A DNA stretch of 49,593 bases from assembly GCA_045586385.1 (NCBI GenBank), contig JAZNAE010000067.1, positions 1 through 49,593 on the forward strand. The letters run 5' to 3'. The position numbers and the translations under genes are program-made. This document shows, in pieces, positions 34,201-42,363 of this stretch (its first letter is position 1; every line of letters starts with the position of its first letter). Source of the stretch: Suilimivivens sp045586385 (GTDB taxonomy: Bacteria; Bacillota; Clostridia; Lachnospirales; Lachnospiraceae). Below the pieces are notes generated by a model, which was given only the letters and a program-made list of their open reading frames with translations, had not been told where the DNA came from and did not search any database.

Positions 34201-36792
34201 ATGAATATTAATAAATTTACACAAAAGTCATTAGAGGCAGTGGAAGGTTGTCAGAAGCTTGCCTATGAGTACGGAAATCAGGAGATTGAGCAGGAACATT
34301 TGTTGTACAGTCTGCTAATTATGGATGACAGCTTAATTGCCAAACTGATTGAAAAGATGGAAATACAACTGCAGTATTTTACCAGCAAGGTAGAAGAGAC
34401 TATTGGAAAGAGAACTAAGGTACAGGGAGGTCAGCCCTATGTAGGAAAAGACTTAAATAAGGTGCTACTTTCCGCTGAGGATGAGCTGAAGGTATTCGGA
34501 GATGAATATGTGTCCGTGGAGCATTTGTTTCTGGCACTAATCAAGTATCCGAATAAAGCCATAAAAGAATTATTTAAGGAGTTTGGTATTACAAGAGAGC
34601 GGTTTTTGCAGGCACTTTCCACAGTAAGAGGAAATCAGAGAGTGACCAGTGATAATCCGGAGGCTACTTATGATACTCTTGCCAAGTACGGACAGGACTT
34701 GGTCGAACGGGCAAGAGAGCAGAAACTGGATCCGGTTATCGGAAGAGACGGTGAAATCAGGAATGTCATTCGTATTTTATCAAGAAAGACAAAGAACAAT
34801 CCTGTCTTAATCGGTGAGCCCGGTGTAGGTAAAACTGCTGTGGTGGAGGGACTGGCACAGAGAATTGTAAAGGGAGATGTTCCTCAGGGACTAAAGGATA
34901 AAAAGATTTTTGCACTGGATATGGGGGCACTGGTTGCAGGAGCCAAGTACAGAGGTGAGTTTGAAGAACGTCTGAAGGCAGTACTGGAGGATGTAAAAAA
35001 CAGCGACGGGCAGATTATTTTGTTTATCGATGAACTTCATACCATTGTGGGGGCCGGAAAGACAGACGGTGCGCTGGATGCCGGAAATATGTTAAAGCCC
35101 ATGCTTGCAAGAGGAGAGCTTCACTGTATCGGTGCCACTACGTTAGATGAGTACAGGCAGTATATTGAAAAAGATGCGGCACTTGAGAGAAGATTTCAGC
35201 CGGTTATGGTAGAGGAGCCGACGGTGGAAGATACGATTTCCATTCTTAGAGGCTTAAAAGACCGCTATGAGGTATACCACGGCGTAAAGATTATGGACAA
35301 TGCACTGGTCAGTGCAGCAATGCTTTCCCACCGCTACATTTCAGACCGTTTCCTGCCGGATAAAGCAATTGATTTGGTGGATGAAGCCTGTGCATTAATT
35401 AAAACAGAACTGGATTCCATGCCTACCGAACTGGATGAGATGAAGCGCAAGGTGATGCAGATGGAAATAGAAGAAGCAGCGCTGAAGAAAGAAGATGACC
35501 GATTAAGTCAAGACAGGCTGGAGGTGTTGCGGAAAGAACTGGCTGAGATAAAAGATGAGTTTAATAACCGTATGGCCCAGTGGGAAAATGAAAAAGCCTC
35601 TGTAGAAAAGCTGTCTAAGCTTCGTGAAGAGATTGAAGATGTAAACAGTCAAATCCAGATTGCACAGAGAGAAGGAAACTATGAAAAAGCCGGAGAATTA
35701 AGTTACGGCACCCTGCCCTCCTTAAAAAAACAGTTGGAAATCGAAGAAGAACAGGTGAAAAATAAAGAATTGTCCCTGGTGCATGAAAGTGTCTCTGAAG
35801 AAGAGATTGCAAGAATTATATCCAGATGGACAGGAATTCCTGTTGCCAAGCTGACAGAGAGTGAAAGAAATAAGACATTACACTTAGACGAAGAATTACA
35901 CAAGCGTGTAGTAGGACAAGACGAGGGTGTCACAAAAGTGACAGAAGCCATTATCCGTTCCAAGGCTGGAATTAAAGATCCTACCAAACCCATTGGTTCT
36001 TTCCTGTTTTTAGGACCTACCGGTGTAGGTAAAACAGAACTTGCAAAAGCACTTGCGGCGTCTTTGTTCGATGATGAAAGTAACATGGTCCGCATTGATA
36101 TGAGTGAGTATATGGAAAAATATTCCGTATCACGCTTAATCGGGGCACCTCCCGGATATGTAGGATATGAGGAAGGCGGACAACTGACCGAAGCAGTCAG
36201 AAGAAAACCGTATTCCGTGGTTTTGTTTGATGAAATTGAAAAGGCACACCCGGATGTATTTAATGTGTTGTTACAGGTGCTTGATGACGGACGTATTACG
36301 GATTCCCAGGGAAGGACAGTTGATTTTAAGAATACTATTCTGATTATGACATCTAATATTGGTGCATCGTATCTGTTGGAGGGAATTGACCGCAATGGTC
36401 ATATTGAGGATGCGGCTGAAAAAATGGTAATGGAAGAACTGCGTGCACACTTCAGACCGGAATTTTTAAACCGTTTGGATGAAACAATATTGTTTAAGCC
36501 TTTAACAAAGGAAAATATCGGTGGCATTATCAAATTGATTATCGAGGATCTCAACAGAAGACTGGAGGATAAAGAACTTAACGTGGCACTTTCAGAGGAA
36601 GCGGAAAACTTTATCGTGGAAAATGCATATGATCCGGTGTATGGTGCAAGACCGTTAAAGAGATATATCCAGAAGCATGTGGAGACGCTTTCCGCAAAAC
36701 TGATATTATCCGATCAGGTAAAACAGGGGGATACCATTTGGATTACCGTAGAGGATGAGGAACTTGTAGCAGATGTGAAAGAGCAGGACTAA
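34201..36792 (+). CDS. clpB: ATP-dependent chaperone ClpB
   Basis: 863 residues from ATG 34201 (AGGAGG seven bases upstream; ATG 34195 is only one base from it). N-terminal Clp repeats (1-145), first AAA+ with GEPGVGKTAV (Lys211) and ILFIDELHTIVGAG, coiled-coil middle domain (about 400-525), second AAA+ with GPTGVGKTELAKA and VVLFDEIEKAHPDVF, C-terminal D2-small domain. Lacks the IGF/IGL loop of ClpP partners as far as seen and has the ClpB middle domain, so it is a disaggregase working with DnaK. Heat-shock control by HrcA. Confidence 0.97.
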   Translation: MNINKFTQKSLEAVEGCQKLAYEYGNQEIEQEHLLYSLLIMDDSLIAKLIEKMEIQLQYFTSKVEETIGKRTKVQGGQPYVGKDLNKVLLSAEDELKVFGDEYVSVEHLFLALIKYPNKAIKELFKEFGITRERFLQALSTVRGNQRVTSDNPEATYDTLAKYGQDLVERAREQKLDPVIGRDGEIRNVIRILSRKTKNNPVLIGEPGVGKTAVVEGLAQRIVKGDVPQGLKDKKIFALDMGALVAGAKYRGEFEERLKAVLEDVKNSDGQIILFIDELHTIVGAGKTDGALDAGNMLKPMLARGELHCIGATTLDEYRQYIEKDAALERRFQPVMVEEPTVEDTISILRGLKDRYEVYHGVKIMDNALVSAAMLSHRYISDRFLPDKAIDLVDEACALIKTELDSMPTELDEMKRKVMQMEIEEAALKKEDDRLSQDRLEVLRKELAEIKDEFNNRMAQWENEKASVEKLSKLREEIEDVNSQIQIAQREGNYEKAGELSYGTLPSLKKQLEIEEEQVKNKELSLVHESVSEEEIARIISRWTGIPVAKLTESERNKTLHLDEELHKRVVGQDEGVTKVTEAIIRSKAGIKDPTKPIGSFLFLGPTGVGKTELAKALAASLFDDESNMVRIDMSEYMEKYSVSRLIGAPPGYVGYEEGGQLTEAVRRKPYSVVLFDEIEKAHPDVFNVLLQVLDDGRITDSQGRTVDFKNTILIMTSNIGASYLLEGIDRNGHIEDAAEKMVMEELRAHFRPEFLNRLDETILFKPLTKENIGGIIKLIIEDLNRRLEDKELNVALSEEAENFIVENAYDPVYGARPLKRYIQKHVETLSAKLILSDQVKQGDTIWITVEDEELVADVKEQD

Positions 36793-37125
36793 AAACAATG
36801 TCACTACGTTAGGGGGGTGAACCTTTGGGTTTGCCCCTTATTTCTTCTTGTGGGACTTGGTGGGCATATACAAATTTTTCCTGTATTGATGCCCACAGGA
36901 AAGATGAATTTCATGAGATTTTACAGTTATATTAGTGGTAATGGGTATATGGAAAAAAAGTGAGTGCCACTGTCCACACTTTAGTAGATTGTGTGGGCAC
37001 CAGACGATAGGAATTTTACTATTGCCCATGTTCTTTTATTAAAATGCATTTTTAATGGATGAAGCATGCTTCATGGGCAGTGGAAAAGAAGAAATCTGCC
37101 AATGCCCATTTTTTGTAACGATAAG
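36793..37125. other. Intergenic stretch with repeated TGGGCA/TGCCCA hairpins
   Basis: No supportable gene. A hairpin just after clpB (about 36808-36840, GGTTTGCCCC arm) is its likely terminator. Then GTGGGCAT/ATGCCCAC (36860-36867/36889-36896) and GTGTGGGCAC (36991-37000) pairing with bulged GTGCC..CCACAC (36964-36979). TGCCCATG (37023-37030) can pair with CATGGGCA (about 37072-37079), which can instead pair with TGCCCAT before six T (about 37102-37115). Confidence 0.5.
37072..37116 (+). terminator. Terminator-like hairpin upstream of the carboxypeptidase gene
   Basis: ATGGGCA near 37073-37079 and TGCCCAT near 37103-37109 followed by a run of T. It would end a transcript coming from the preceding spacer. 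Confidence 0.6.
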
Positions 37126-37126
37126 A

Positions 37127-37155
37127 TTGAATAGAATTTTATTTTGGGATATACT
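37127..37155 (+). promoter_or_regulatory. Promoter of the carboxypeptidase gene
   Basis: TTGAAT (37127-37132), 17 bp, TATACT (37150-37155), about 34 bp before the start codon. Confidence 0.7.
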
Positions 37156-37188
37156 ATGAAAGGAAATTTTTTTAAGGAGTAGCAGCAG

Positions 37189-38391
37189 GTGACAGAACAG
37201 AATCATTATGATGATGCAGCAAAAGAACGCCGCCGGAGAAGACTTCAGGAAATGAAGCGTCTCAAAGAAATGCAGATGAGACGGCGCAGGCTTTTAAAGA
37301 TAGCAGTACCCATAGCGGCGGTTGCCGTCATTGCGGTAATCATAGGAATAAAAGCGTTTAACGGAAATGTTCAAACGGACGTGGCAGAGAAGGAAAACAA
37401 GGTTGATGTGCAGCAGGCGTATGAAGGAACAAGTGCCGGTGACATTGCACAAAGTAGCACTACAAACGTGGAAACAGATTTAGATACTGAATCCGTAGAG
37501 CATGGTGCGGAGGAAGAAAAAAAGCCCCTTTACTCAGCAAAAACAACTGAAAACACAATAGGCTTTCCGGGCGAAGTAGCCAGCAATTACGGCATATTTA
37601 TTGACCTGGATACAGATACGGTACTGGCACAGAAAAATGGGACAACCCGTATCAATCCGGCTTCCATGACAAAAGTACTTACGGTTTTGGTGGCAGCAGA
37701 GCATTTGGAAGATATGAGCAAACTGGATGAAACCTTTACCATGACACTGGAAATAACGGATTACGGATACATCAATGACTGTAGCAGTGTAGGTTTTTTG
37801 AAAGAGGAAGAAGTGACGGTGCGTGATTTGTTTTACGGAACCATATTGCCGTCAGGTGCGGATGCTGCAGTGGGACTTGCCACATATATAGCAGGAAGTC
37901 AGGATGCTTTTGTAGAATTAATGAATGAAAAATTGGAAGAACTGGGATTGTCCGATACGGCGCATATGACAAACTGTGTGGGAATCTATGACGAGAATCA
38001 TTATTGTACGCCCTATGATATGGCAATGATTATGGAGGCTGCAATTGATAATGAATTGTGTCGTGAAATTATGCATGCCCGTATTTATACCACCACAGCA
38101 ACCGAGCAGCATCCGGAGGGAATTACGATTTCCAATTGGTTTATCCGTAGAATTGAGGACAAGGATACAGGCGGAGAGGTGATTTGTGCTAAGACGGGAT
38201 ATGTGACGCAGTCCGGTAATTGTGCAGTAAGTTACGGAAAAGATGATGTCGGAAAGGAATATATCTGTGTGACGGCAGATGCCCATAGCAGTTGGAGATG
38301 TATTTACGACCATGTAGAGCTTTACAGTCAGTTTGCAACGATAAAGGAGGAAGAGACAAATGATACCCAAGGATCCGGTGATGCTTCTTAG
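37189..38391 (+). CDS. D-alanyl-D-alanine carboxypeptidase (peptidase S11), type II membrane protein
   Basis: 400 residues from GTG 37189 (AAGGAG nine bases upstream). A very basic cytoplasmic N terminus (RRRRR and RRRRLLK) precedes one membrane helix (about 37-56) and a low-complexity stretch (60-120). The penicillin-binding domain has SxxK in INPASMTKVLT (Ser159, Lys162), the SxN-like PSGADAA with Ala in place of Asn, and KTG in CAKTGYV. Trims peptidoglycan stem peptides outside the cell. Overlaps the DUF4250 gene. Confidence 0.88.
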   Translation: MTEQNHYDDAAKERRRRRLQEMKRLKEMQMRRRRLLKIAVPIAAVAVIAVIIGIKAFNGNVQTDVAEKENKVDVQQAYEGTSAGDIAQSSTTNVETDLDTESVEHGAEEEKKPLYSAKTTENTIGFPGEVASNYGIFIDLDTDTVLAQKNGTTRINPASMTKVLTVLVAAEHLEDMSKLDETFTMTLEITDYGYINDCSSVGFLKEEEVTVRDLFYGTILPSGADAAVGLATYIAGSQDAFVELMNEKLEELGLSDTAHMTNCVGIYDENHYCTPYDMAMIMEAAIDNELCREIMHARIYTTTATEQHPEGITISNWFIRRIEDKDTGGEVICAKTGYVTQSGNCAVSYGKDDVGKEYICVTADAHSSWRCIYDHVELYSQFATIKEEETNDTQGSGDAS

Positions 38392-38533
38392 TTTTATGAA
38401 TTTGAAGTTACGTGATTTTTATACAAGTTTTGAAGCCTTGTGTGAGGATTTAGATATTGACAAATCCGAGATAGAAGAAAAGTTAAAAACCATCGGTTAT
38501 GTTTATGATAAGCAGCGGAACCAATTTGTATAA
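38360..38533 (+). CDS. DUF4250 protein, 57 residues
   Basis: ATG 38360 with AAAGGAGG about 10 bases upstream; overlaps the end of the carboxypeptidase gene by 32 bases in another frame. The sequence (IPKDPVMLLSFMNLKLRDFY, then CEDLDIDKSEIEEKLKTIGY and NQFV at the end) matches the small DUF4250 family common in Clostridia. Function unknown; a helical pair with a possible winged-helix-like shape. Confidence 0.85.
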   Translation: MIPKDPVMLLSFMNLKLRDFYTSFEALCEDLDIDKSEIEEKLKTIGYVYDKQRNQFV

Positions 38534-38549
38534 TAACTAAGACGTATTT

Positions 38550-38591
38550 TGTAACCCTTATGGACAAATGTGCATAGGGGTTCTTTTTTAG
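38550..38591 (+). terminator. Terminator after DUF4250
   Basis: AACCCTTATG pairs with CATAGGGGTT with a G-T pair, followed by CTTTTTTA. Confidence 0.75.
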
Positions 38592-38632
38592 GCATATAAA
38601 TGCAAATAAGAAAAGCAGGAAGCATAACAAAG

Positions 38633-39307
38633 ATGAGTATCAAAAAGAGGTTTTTTTCATGTCTTATTATATTGTTTTTGCTGGGAATCATTTGGTTTAT
38701 TGCATATAAGCGGCAGGATTATATTGTGACAATGGGACAAATAGAAGAAGGACAAAGGAAAATCGCACTAACTTTTGATGACGGACCTCATCCATACTAT
38801 ACGGAGCAGCTTCTTGACGGTTTAAAAGAGCGTGGCGTAAAAGCCACTTTTTTTGTTACGGGAGAGCATGCAAAGCTTCATGCGGACGTCATTAAAAGGA
38901 TGAGTGAAGACGGACATTTAATTGGAAATCATACTTATTCCCACATGCAGCTAGGCAAAACCAACAGGGAGGAATTTAAAGAAGAACTGGTGCAAACTAA
39001 TGAAGTGATTAAGGGGATAACGGGGGAAGAGGTGATATATGTAAGACCTCCTTACGGAAGTTGGGATAGGGAACTTGAAGCAGAGCTTAATATGTTTCCG
39101 GTACTTTGGACAATAGACCCACTGGATTGGTGCTCGGATAATGTGGATGCAGTTACGAAAAAGGTTCTTTCTAAGGCCGGCGAAAATGATATTGTCCTGA
39201 TGCATGACTATTATGCATCAACGGTTACGGCAGCTTTGCAGATTGTGGATGAACTGCACAAAAAGGGGTATGAATTCGTGACGGTGGAGGAGATTTTGTT
39301 TGATTAA
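38633..39307 (+). CDS. Polysaccharide deacetylase (NodB/CE4 family), membrane-anchored
   Basis: 224 residues from ATG 38633 (AGGA upstream; ATG 38600 is a possible earlier start). One N-terminal membrane helix (about 8-25). CE4 motifs: LTFDDGPHPYYTE (Asp-Asp), GNHTYSH (metal His pair), VRPPYGSWDRE, LWTIDPLDWC and IVLMHDYY. Removes N-acetyl groups from peptidoglycan or another surface glycan; B. subtilis PdaA/PdaB are comparable. Lies between wall-active and glycosidase genes. Confidence 0.9.
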   Translation: MSIKKRFFSCLIILFLLGIIWFIAYKRQDYIVTMGQIEEGQRKIALTFDDGPHPYYTEQLLDGLKERGVKATFFVTGEHAKLHADVIKRMSEDGHLIGNHTYSHMQLGKTNREEFKEELVQTNEVIKGITGEEVIYVRPPYGSWDRELEAELNMFPVLWTIDPLDWCSDNVDAVTKKVLSKAGENDIVLMHDYYASTVTAALQIVDELHKKGYEFVTVEEILFD

Positions 39308-39368
39308 TAGTAGTAGATTTGTTATGCTAAAAGGGCGAAAATGTTGAAGGAATCGTAAAGGAGTGGGC

Positions 39369-40961
39369 ATGATGCAACAGATAAAAATAGACATAGATAC
39401 AAATCCGATTATCCCCTTAGATTATCCGGACCCGGATGTCATCCGTGTGGATAATGTCTATTATATGGTTACCACTACCATGTATTTCATGCCCGGCTGT
39501 GAAATCTTACGTTCCTATGATTTGGTGAACTGGGAACATGCCAGTTATGTGTATGATAAGTTAGACAGTACGCCGGAGCAGACTTTATTGGAGGATAAGA
39601 ATGCATACGGAAAAGGAATGTGGGCGGCATGCTTACGCTTTCACAAAGGATTGTTTTATGTTTGCTTTGTAGCGAATGATACGGGTAAGACATACCTATA
39701 TACAGCAACTTCCATAAGTGGACCGTGGAAAAAGAGCTACATAGAAGGTTTTTATCATGATTGTTCCATTTTGTTTGATGACGATGATAAGATTTATATT
39801 GCTTACGGAAACAAAAATATTTATATTACCCAGCTTAACGAAGAACTGACAGGACCCAAAGAAGGGGGACTGCACCGGCTTGTGGTGAGCGACGAAGGGA
39901 ATCCTAGGCTGGGATATGAAGGCACGCATTTTTATAAAATAAACGGAAAGTACTATCTGTTCTTTATTCATTCCAAAAGAGACAGATGGCGCAGGGTAGA
40001 GGCATGCTTTGTTGCAGATTCACCGGAAGGTGAGTTTGTTGGTAAAGATGTATTTGATGATGATATTGGTTATTTGGGACAAGGTGTTGCCCAGGGAGCG
40101 ATTGTAGATACAACGGATGGAAAATGGTATGCGATTTTGTTCCAGGACCGCGGTGCAAGCGGAAGAATGCCGGTTTTAATCCCGGTAATATGGGAAAATG
40201 ATTTTCCGGTATTTGGAGACAACGGCATGATGCCTCCAAGTTTTTATGTGGAACAAAAGGTATCGGAGTATGCATACAGACCTCTTATAGAAAGCGATGA
40301 TTTTAAAGAAGAATGTGCCGTCAATCAGGAAAAGTTCGGCTGCTTCGGATTAAAGAGTGTTTGGCAATTTAATCATGAGCCGGATTTAAGTCTTGTGGAA
40401 AGGGATATAGAGCAAGGTATGTTATGGATTACCACAGGAAAAGTATGTGAGCGTATGATTCAGGCAAGAAATATTCTGACACAGCGTATGCTATTTCCCG
40501 GTTGTGGGGCAGAAGTGACTGTCGATGCGTCTTATTTGGAAGAGGGCGATTATGCAGGAATCTGTGCATTCCAAAGCTGCTATAGTATGGTGGCAATTAC
40601 CAAGCGGGATGGGAAGTTTTATCTTGTTATGAAAGCAAGAAAAGCAGAGAATGATTCACTTGCGGCATCTGCACCGGAAATCGGAGAAGGCAAGGAATGT
40701 GAGGCTGTATTGTTGTCTGATTCAAAGGTCAGCCTACGCTTGGAAGCAGATTTTACAAACGGAAAAGATGAGGCAGAATGTTTTTATCTGGACGCAGACA
40801 AAAGCTGGAAAAAAATTGGAATTACACAGAAGTTATACTTTAAATTGGATTTCTTTACCGGTTGCAGATTCGGATTATTCATCTATGCAACAAAACAAAT
40901 CGGCGGAAAAGCCGGATTTTCCAAATTTAAGTACATAAAAAACCTTGGCGATAACCGCTAG
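39369..40961 (+). CDS. GH43-family beta-xylosidase / alpha-arabinofuranosidase
   Basis: About 530 residues from ATG 39369 (AAGGAG five bases upstream; ATG 39372 equally possible). Five-blade propeller of GH43: NPIIPLDYPDPDVIRVDNVY with the general-base Asp, MWAACLRFHKGLFYV, FYHDCSILFDDDDKIY and GYEGTHFYKINGKYYLFF with the acid Glu. A C-terminal beta-sandwich (about 330-525) is usual for two-domain GH43 enzymes. No signal peptide, so it is probably cytoplasmic, fitting the intracellular GH10. Substrate linkage not certain. Confidence 0.88.
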   Translation: MMQQIKIDIDTNPIIPLDYPDPDVIRVDNVYYMVTTTMYFMPGCEILRSYDLVNWEHASYVYDKLDSTPEQTLLEDKNAYGKGMWAACLRFHKGLFYVCFVANDTGKTYLYTATSISGPWKKSYIEGFYHDCSILFDDDDKIYIAYGNKNIYITQLNEELTGPKEGGLHRLVVSDEGNPRLGYEGTHFYKINGKYYLFFIHSKRDRWRRVEACFVADSPEGEFVGKDVFDDDIGYLGQGVAQGAIVDTTDGKWYAILFQDRGASGRMPVLIPVIWENDFPVFGDNGMMPPSFYVEQKVSEYAYRPLIESDDFKEECAVNQEKFGCFGLKSVWQFNHEPDLSLVERDIEQGMLWITTGKVCERMIQARNILTQRMLFPGCGAEVTVDASYLEEGDYAGICAFQSCYSMVAITKRDGKFYLVMKARKAENDSLAASAPEIGEGKECEAVLLSDSKVSLRLEADFTNGKDEAECFYLDADKSWKKIGITQKLYFKLDFFTGCRFGLFIYATKQIGGKAGFSKFKYIKNLGDNR

Positions 40962-40973
40962 ATACGTTATAAT
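40945..40973 (+). promoter_or_regulatory. Promoter of rarA
   Basis: TTGGCG (40945-40950), 17 bp, TATAAT (40968-40973), 46 bp before the start codon, the -35 lying in the end of the GH43 gene. Confidence 0.65.
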
Positions 40974-41019
40974 GGTGATTGTGTACGCAAAAGCCTTGTG
41001 ATGACAGGAATGAGGACAA

Positions 41020-42363
41020 ATGGATTTATTTGAATACATGAGAGAAACGAATATGGAAAAGGAATCACCTCTGGCAGCAAGGCTTAGGCCGACGACTTTG
41101 GAAGAGGTGGTGGGACAGCAGCACATTATCGGAAAAGATAAGCTGCTTTATCGTGCCATTAAAGCAGATAAGCTCAGCTCTATCATTTTTTACGGACCTC
41201 CGGGCACCGGAAAAACCACACTTGCAAAGGTGATTGCCCATACCACCAGTGCCGAGTTTACCCAGATTAATGCCACCGTAGCCGGTAAAAAGGATATGGA
41301 AGAAGTGGTAAATCAGGCGAAAAGTACCCAGGGAATGTATGGAAAGAAAACTATATTGTTTATAGATGAGATTCATCGTTTCAACAAAGGGCAGCAGGAT
41401 TATCTGCTTCCTTTCGTAGAAGACGGGACGATTATTTTAATCGGAGCAACCACAGAAAATCCTTATTTCGAAGTAAACAGTGCTTTGATTTCCCGTTCGA
41501 TTATTTTTGAACTAAAGCCGCTGCTTAGGGAGGATATTAAAACCCTGATTAACCGGGCGGTTTATGATAAAGAAAAGGGCATGGGTGCCTATGATGCGGT
41601 AATTGAAGAAGATGCACTGGAATTTCTTGCGGATTTATCCGGCGGAGATGCCAGACATGCATTAAATGCCGTAGAACTTGGTATAATGACGACGAATCGT
41701 TCTGAGGACGGAAAGATTCATATTACCATGGATGTGGCACAAGAATGCATTCAGAAGCGTGTAGTCCGCTATGACAAAACCGGGGACAATCATTATGATA
41801 CCATCTCGGCTTTTATTAAAAGTATGCGAGGCTCCGACCCGGATGCAGCAGTTTATTATCTGGCACGGATGCTTTATGCCGGAGAAAGCGTGACTTTTAT
41901 TGCAAGACGTATTATGATTCATGCAGCTGAGGATGTGGGGATAGCAGATCCTCAGGCACTGCAGGTGGCAGTGAATGCCTCTCTTGCAGTAGAAAGAGTG
42001 GGCATGCCGGAAGCACAGATTATTTTGGCAGAGGCGGCTATGTATGTGGCATGTGCGCCCAAAAGCAATGCTTGCGTAAGTGCCATAGGAGAAGCCATGA
42101 AGACAGTGGAAGAAACAGGAAATTTACCCATTCCTGCACATTTGCAGGATGCCCATTATAAAGGTGCTGCCAAGTTGGGGCATGGAACAGGCTATCTGTA
42201 TGCCCATGATTACCCCAATAACTATGTGGAACAGCAGTATTTACCCTATGAGTTAAACGGAAAAGAATTTTACAGACCCTCCGGTAACGGATACGAAGTA
42301 AAAGTAAAAGAACATATGCAGAGAATCAAGAGAGAAGCAAAAGGAAATAAGACGAATGAATAA
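41020..42363 (+). CDS. rarA: Replication-associated recombination protein A (RarA/MgsA)
   Basis: 447 residues. AAA+ ATPase: RPTTLEEVVGQQHIIG, Walker A GPPGTGKTTLAK, Walker B ILFIDEIHRFNKGQQD, sensor 1 IGATTENPYFEVN, and the C-terminal tetramerisation domain with ARRIMIHAAEDVGIADPQAL. Acts at stalled replication forks. It overlaps the next gene by eight bases (its own stop lies inside it), so that gene may be cotranscribed. Confidence 0.95.
   Translation: MDLFEYMRETNMEKESPLAARLRPTTLEEVVGQQHIIGKDKLLYRAIKADKLSSIIFYGPPGTGKTTLAKVIAHTTSAEFTQINATVAGKKDMEEVVNQAKSTQGMYGKKTILFIDEIHRFNKGQQDYLLPFVEDGTIILIGATTENPYFEVNSALISRSIIFELKPLLREDIKTLINRAVYDKEKGMGAYDAVIEEDALEFLADLSGGDARHALNAVELGIMTTNRSEDGKIHITMDVAQECIQKRVVRYDKTGDNHYDTISAFIKSMRGSDPDAAVYYLARMLYAGESVTFIARRIMIHAAEDVGIADPQALQVAVNASLAVERVGMPEAQIILAEAAMYVACAPKSNACVSAIGEAMKTVEETGNLPIPAHLQDAHYKGAAKLGHGTGYLYAHDYPNNYVEQQYLPYELNGKEFYRPSGNGYEVKVKEHMQRIKREAKGNKTNE

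Noticed and set aside
36838..37029. Possible 63-residue minus-strand gene
   Set aside because: It lies across hairpins, has no convincing ribosome binding site and no recognisable sequence.
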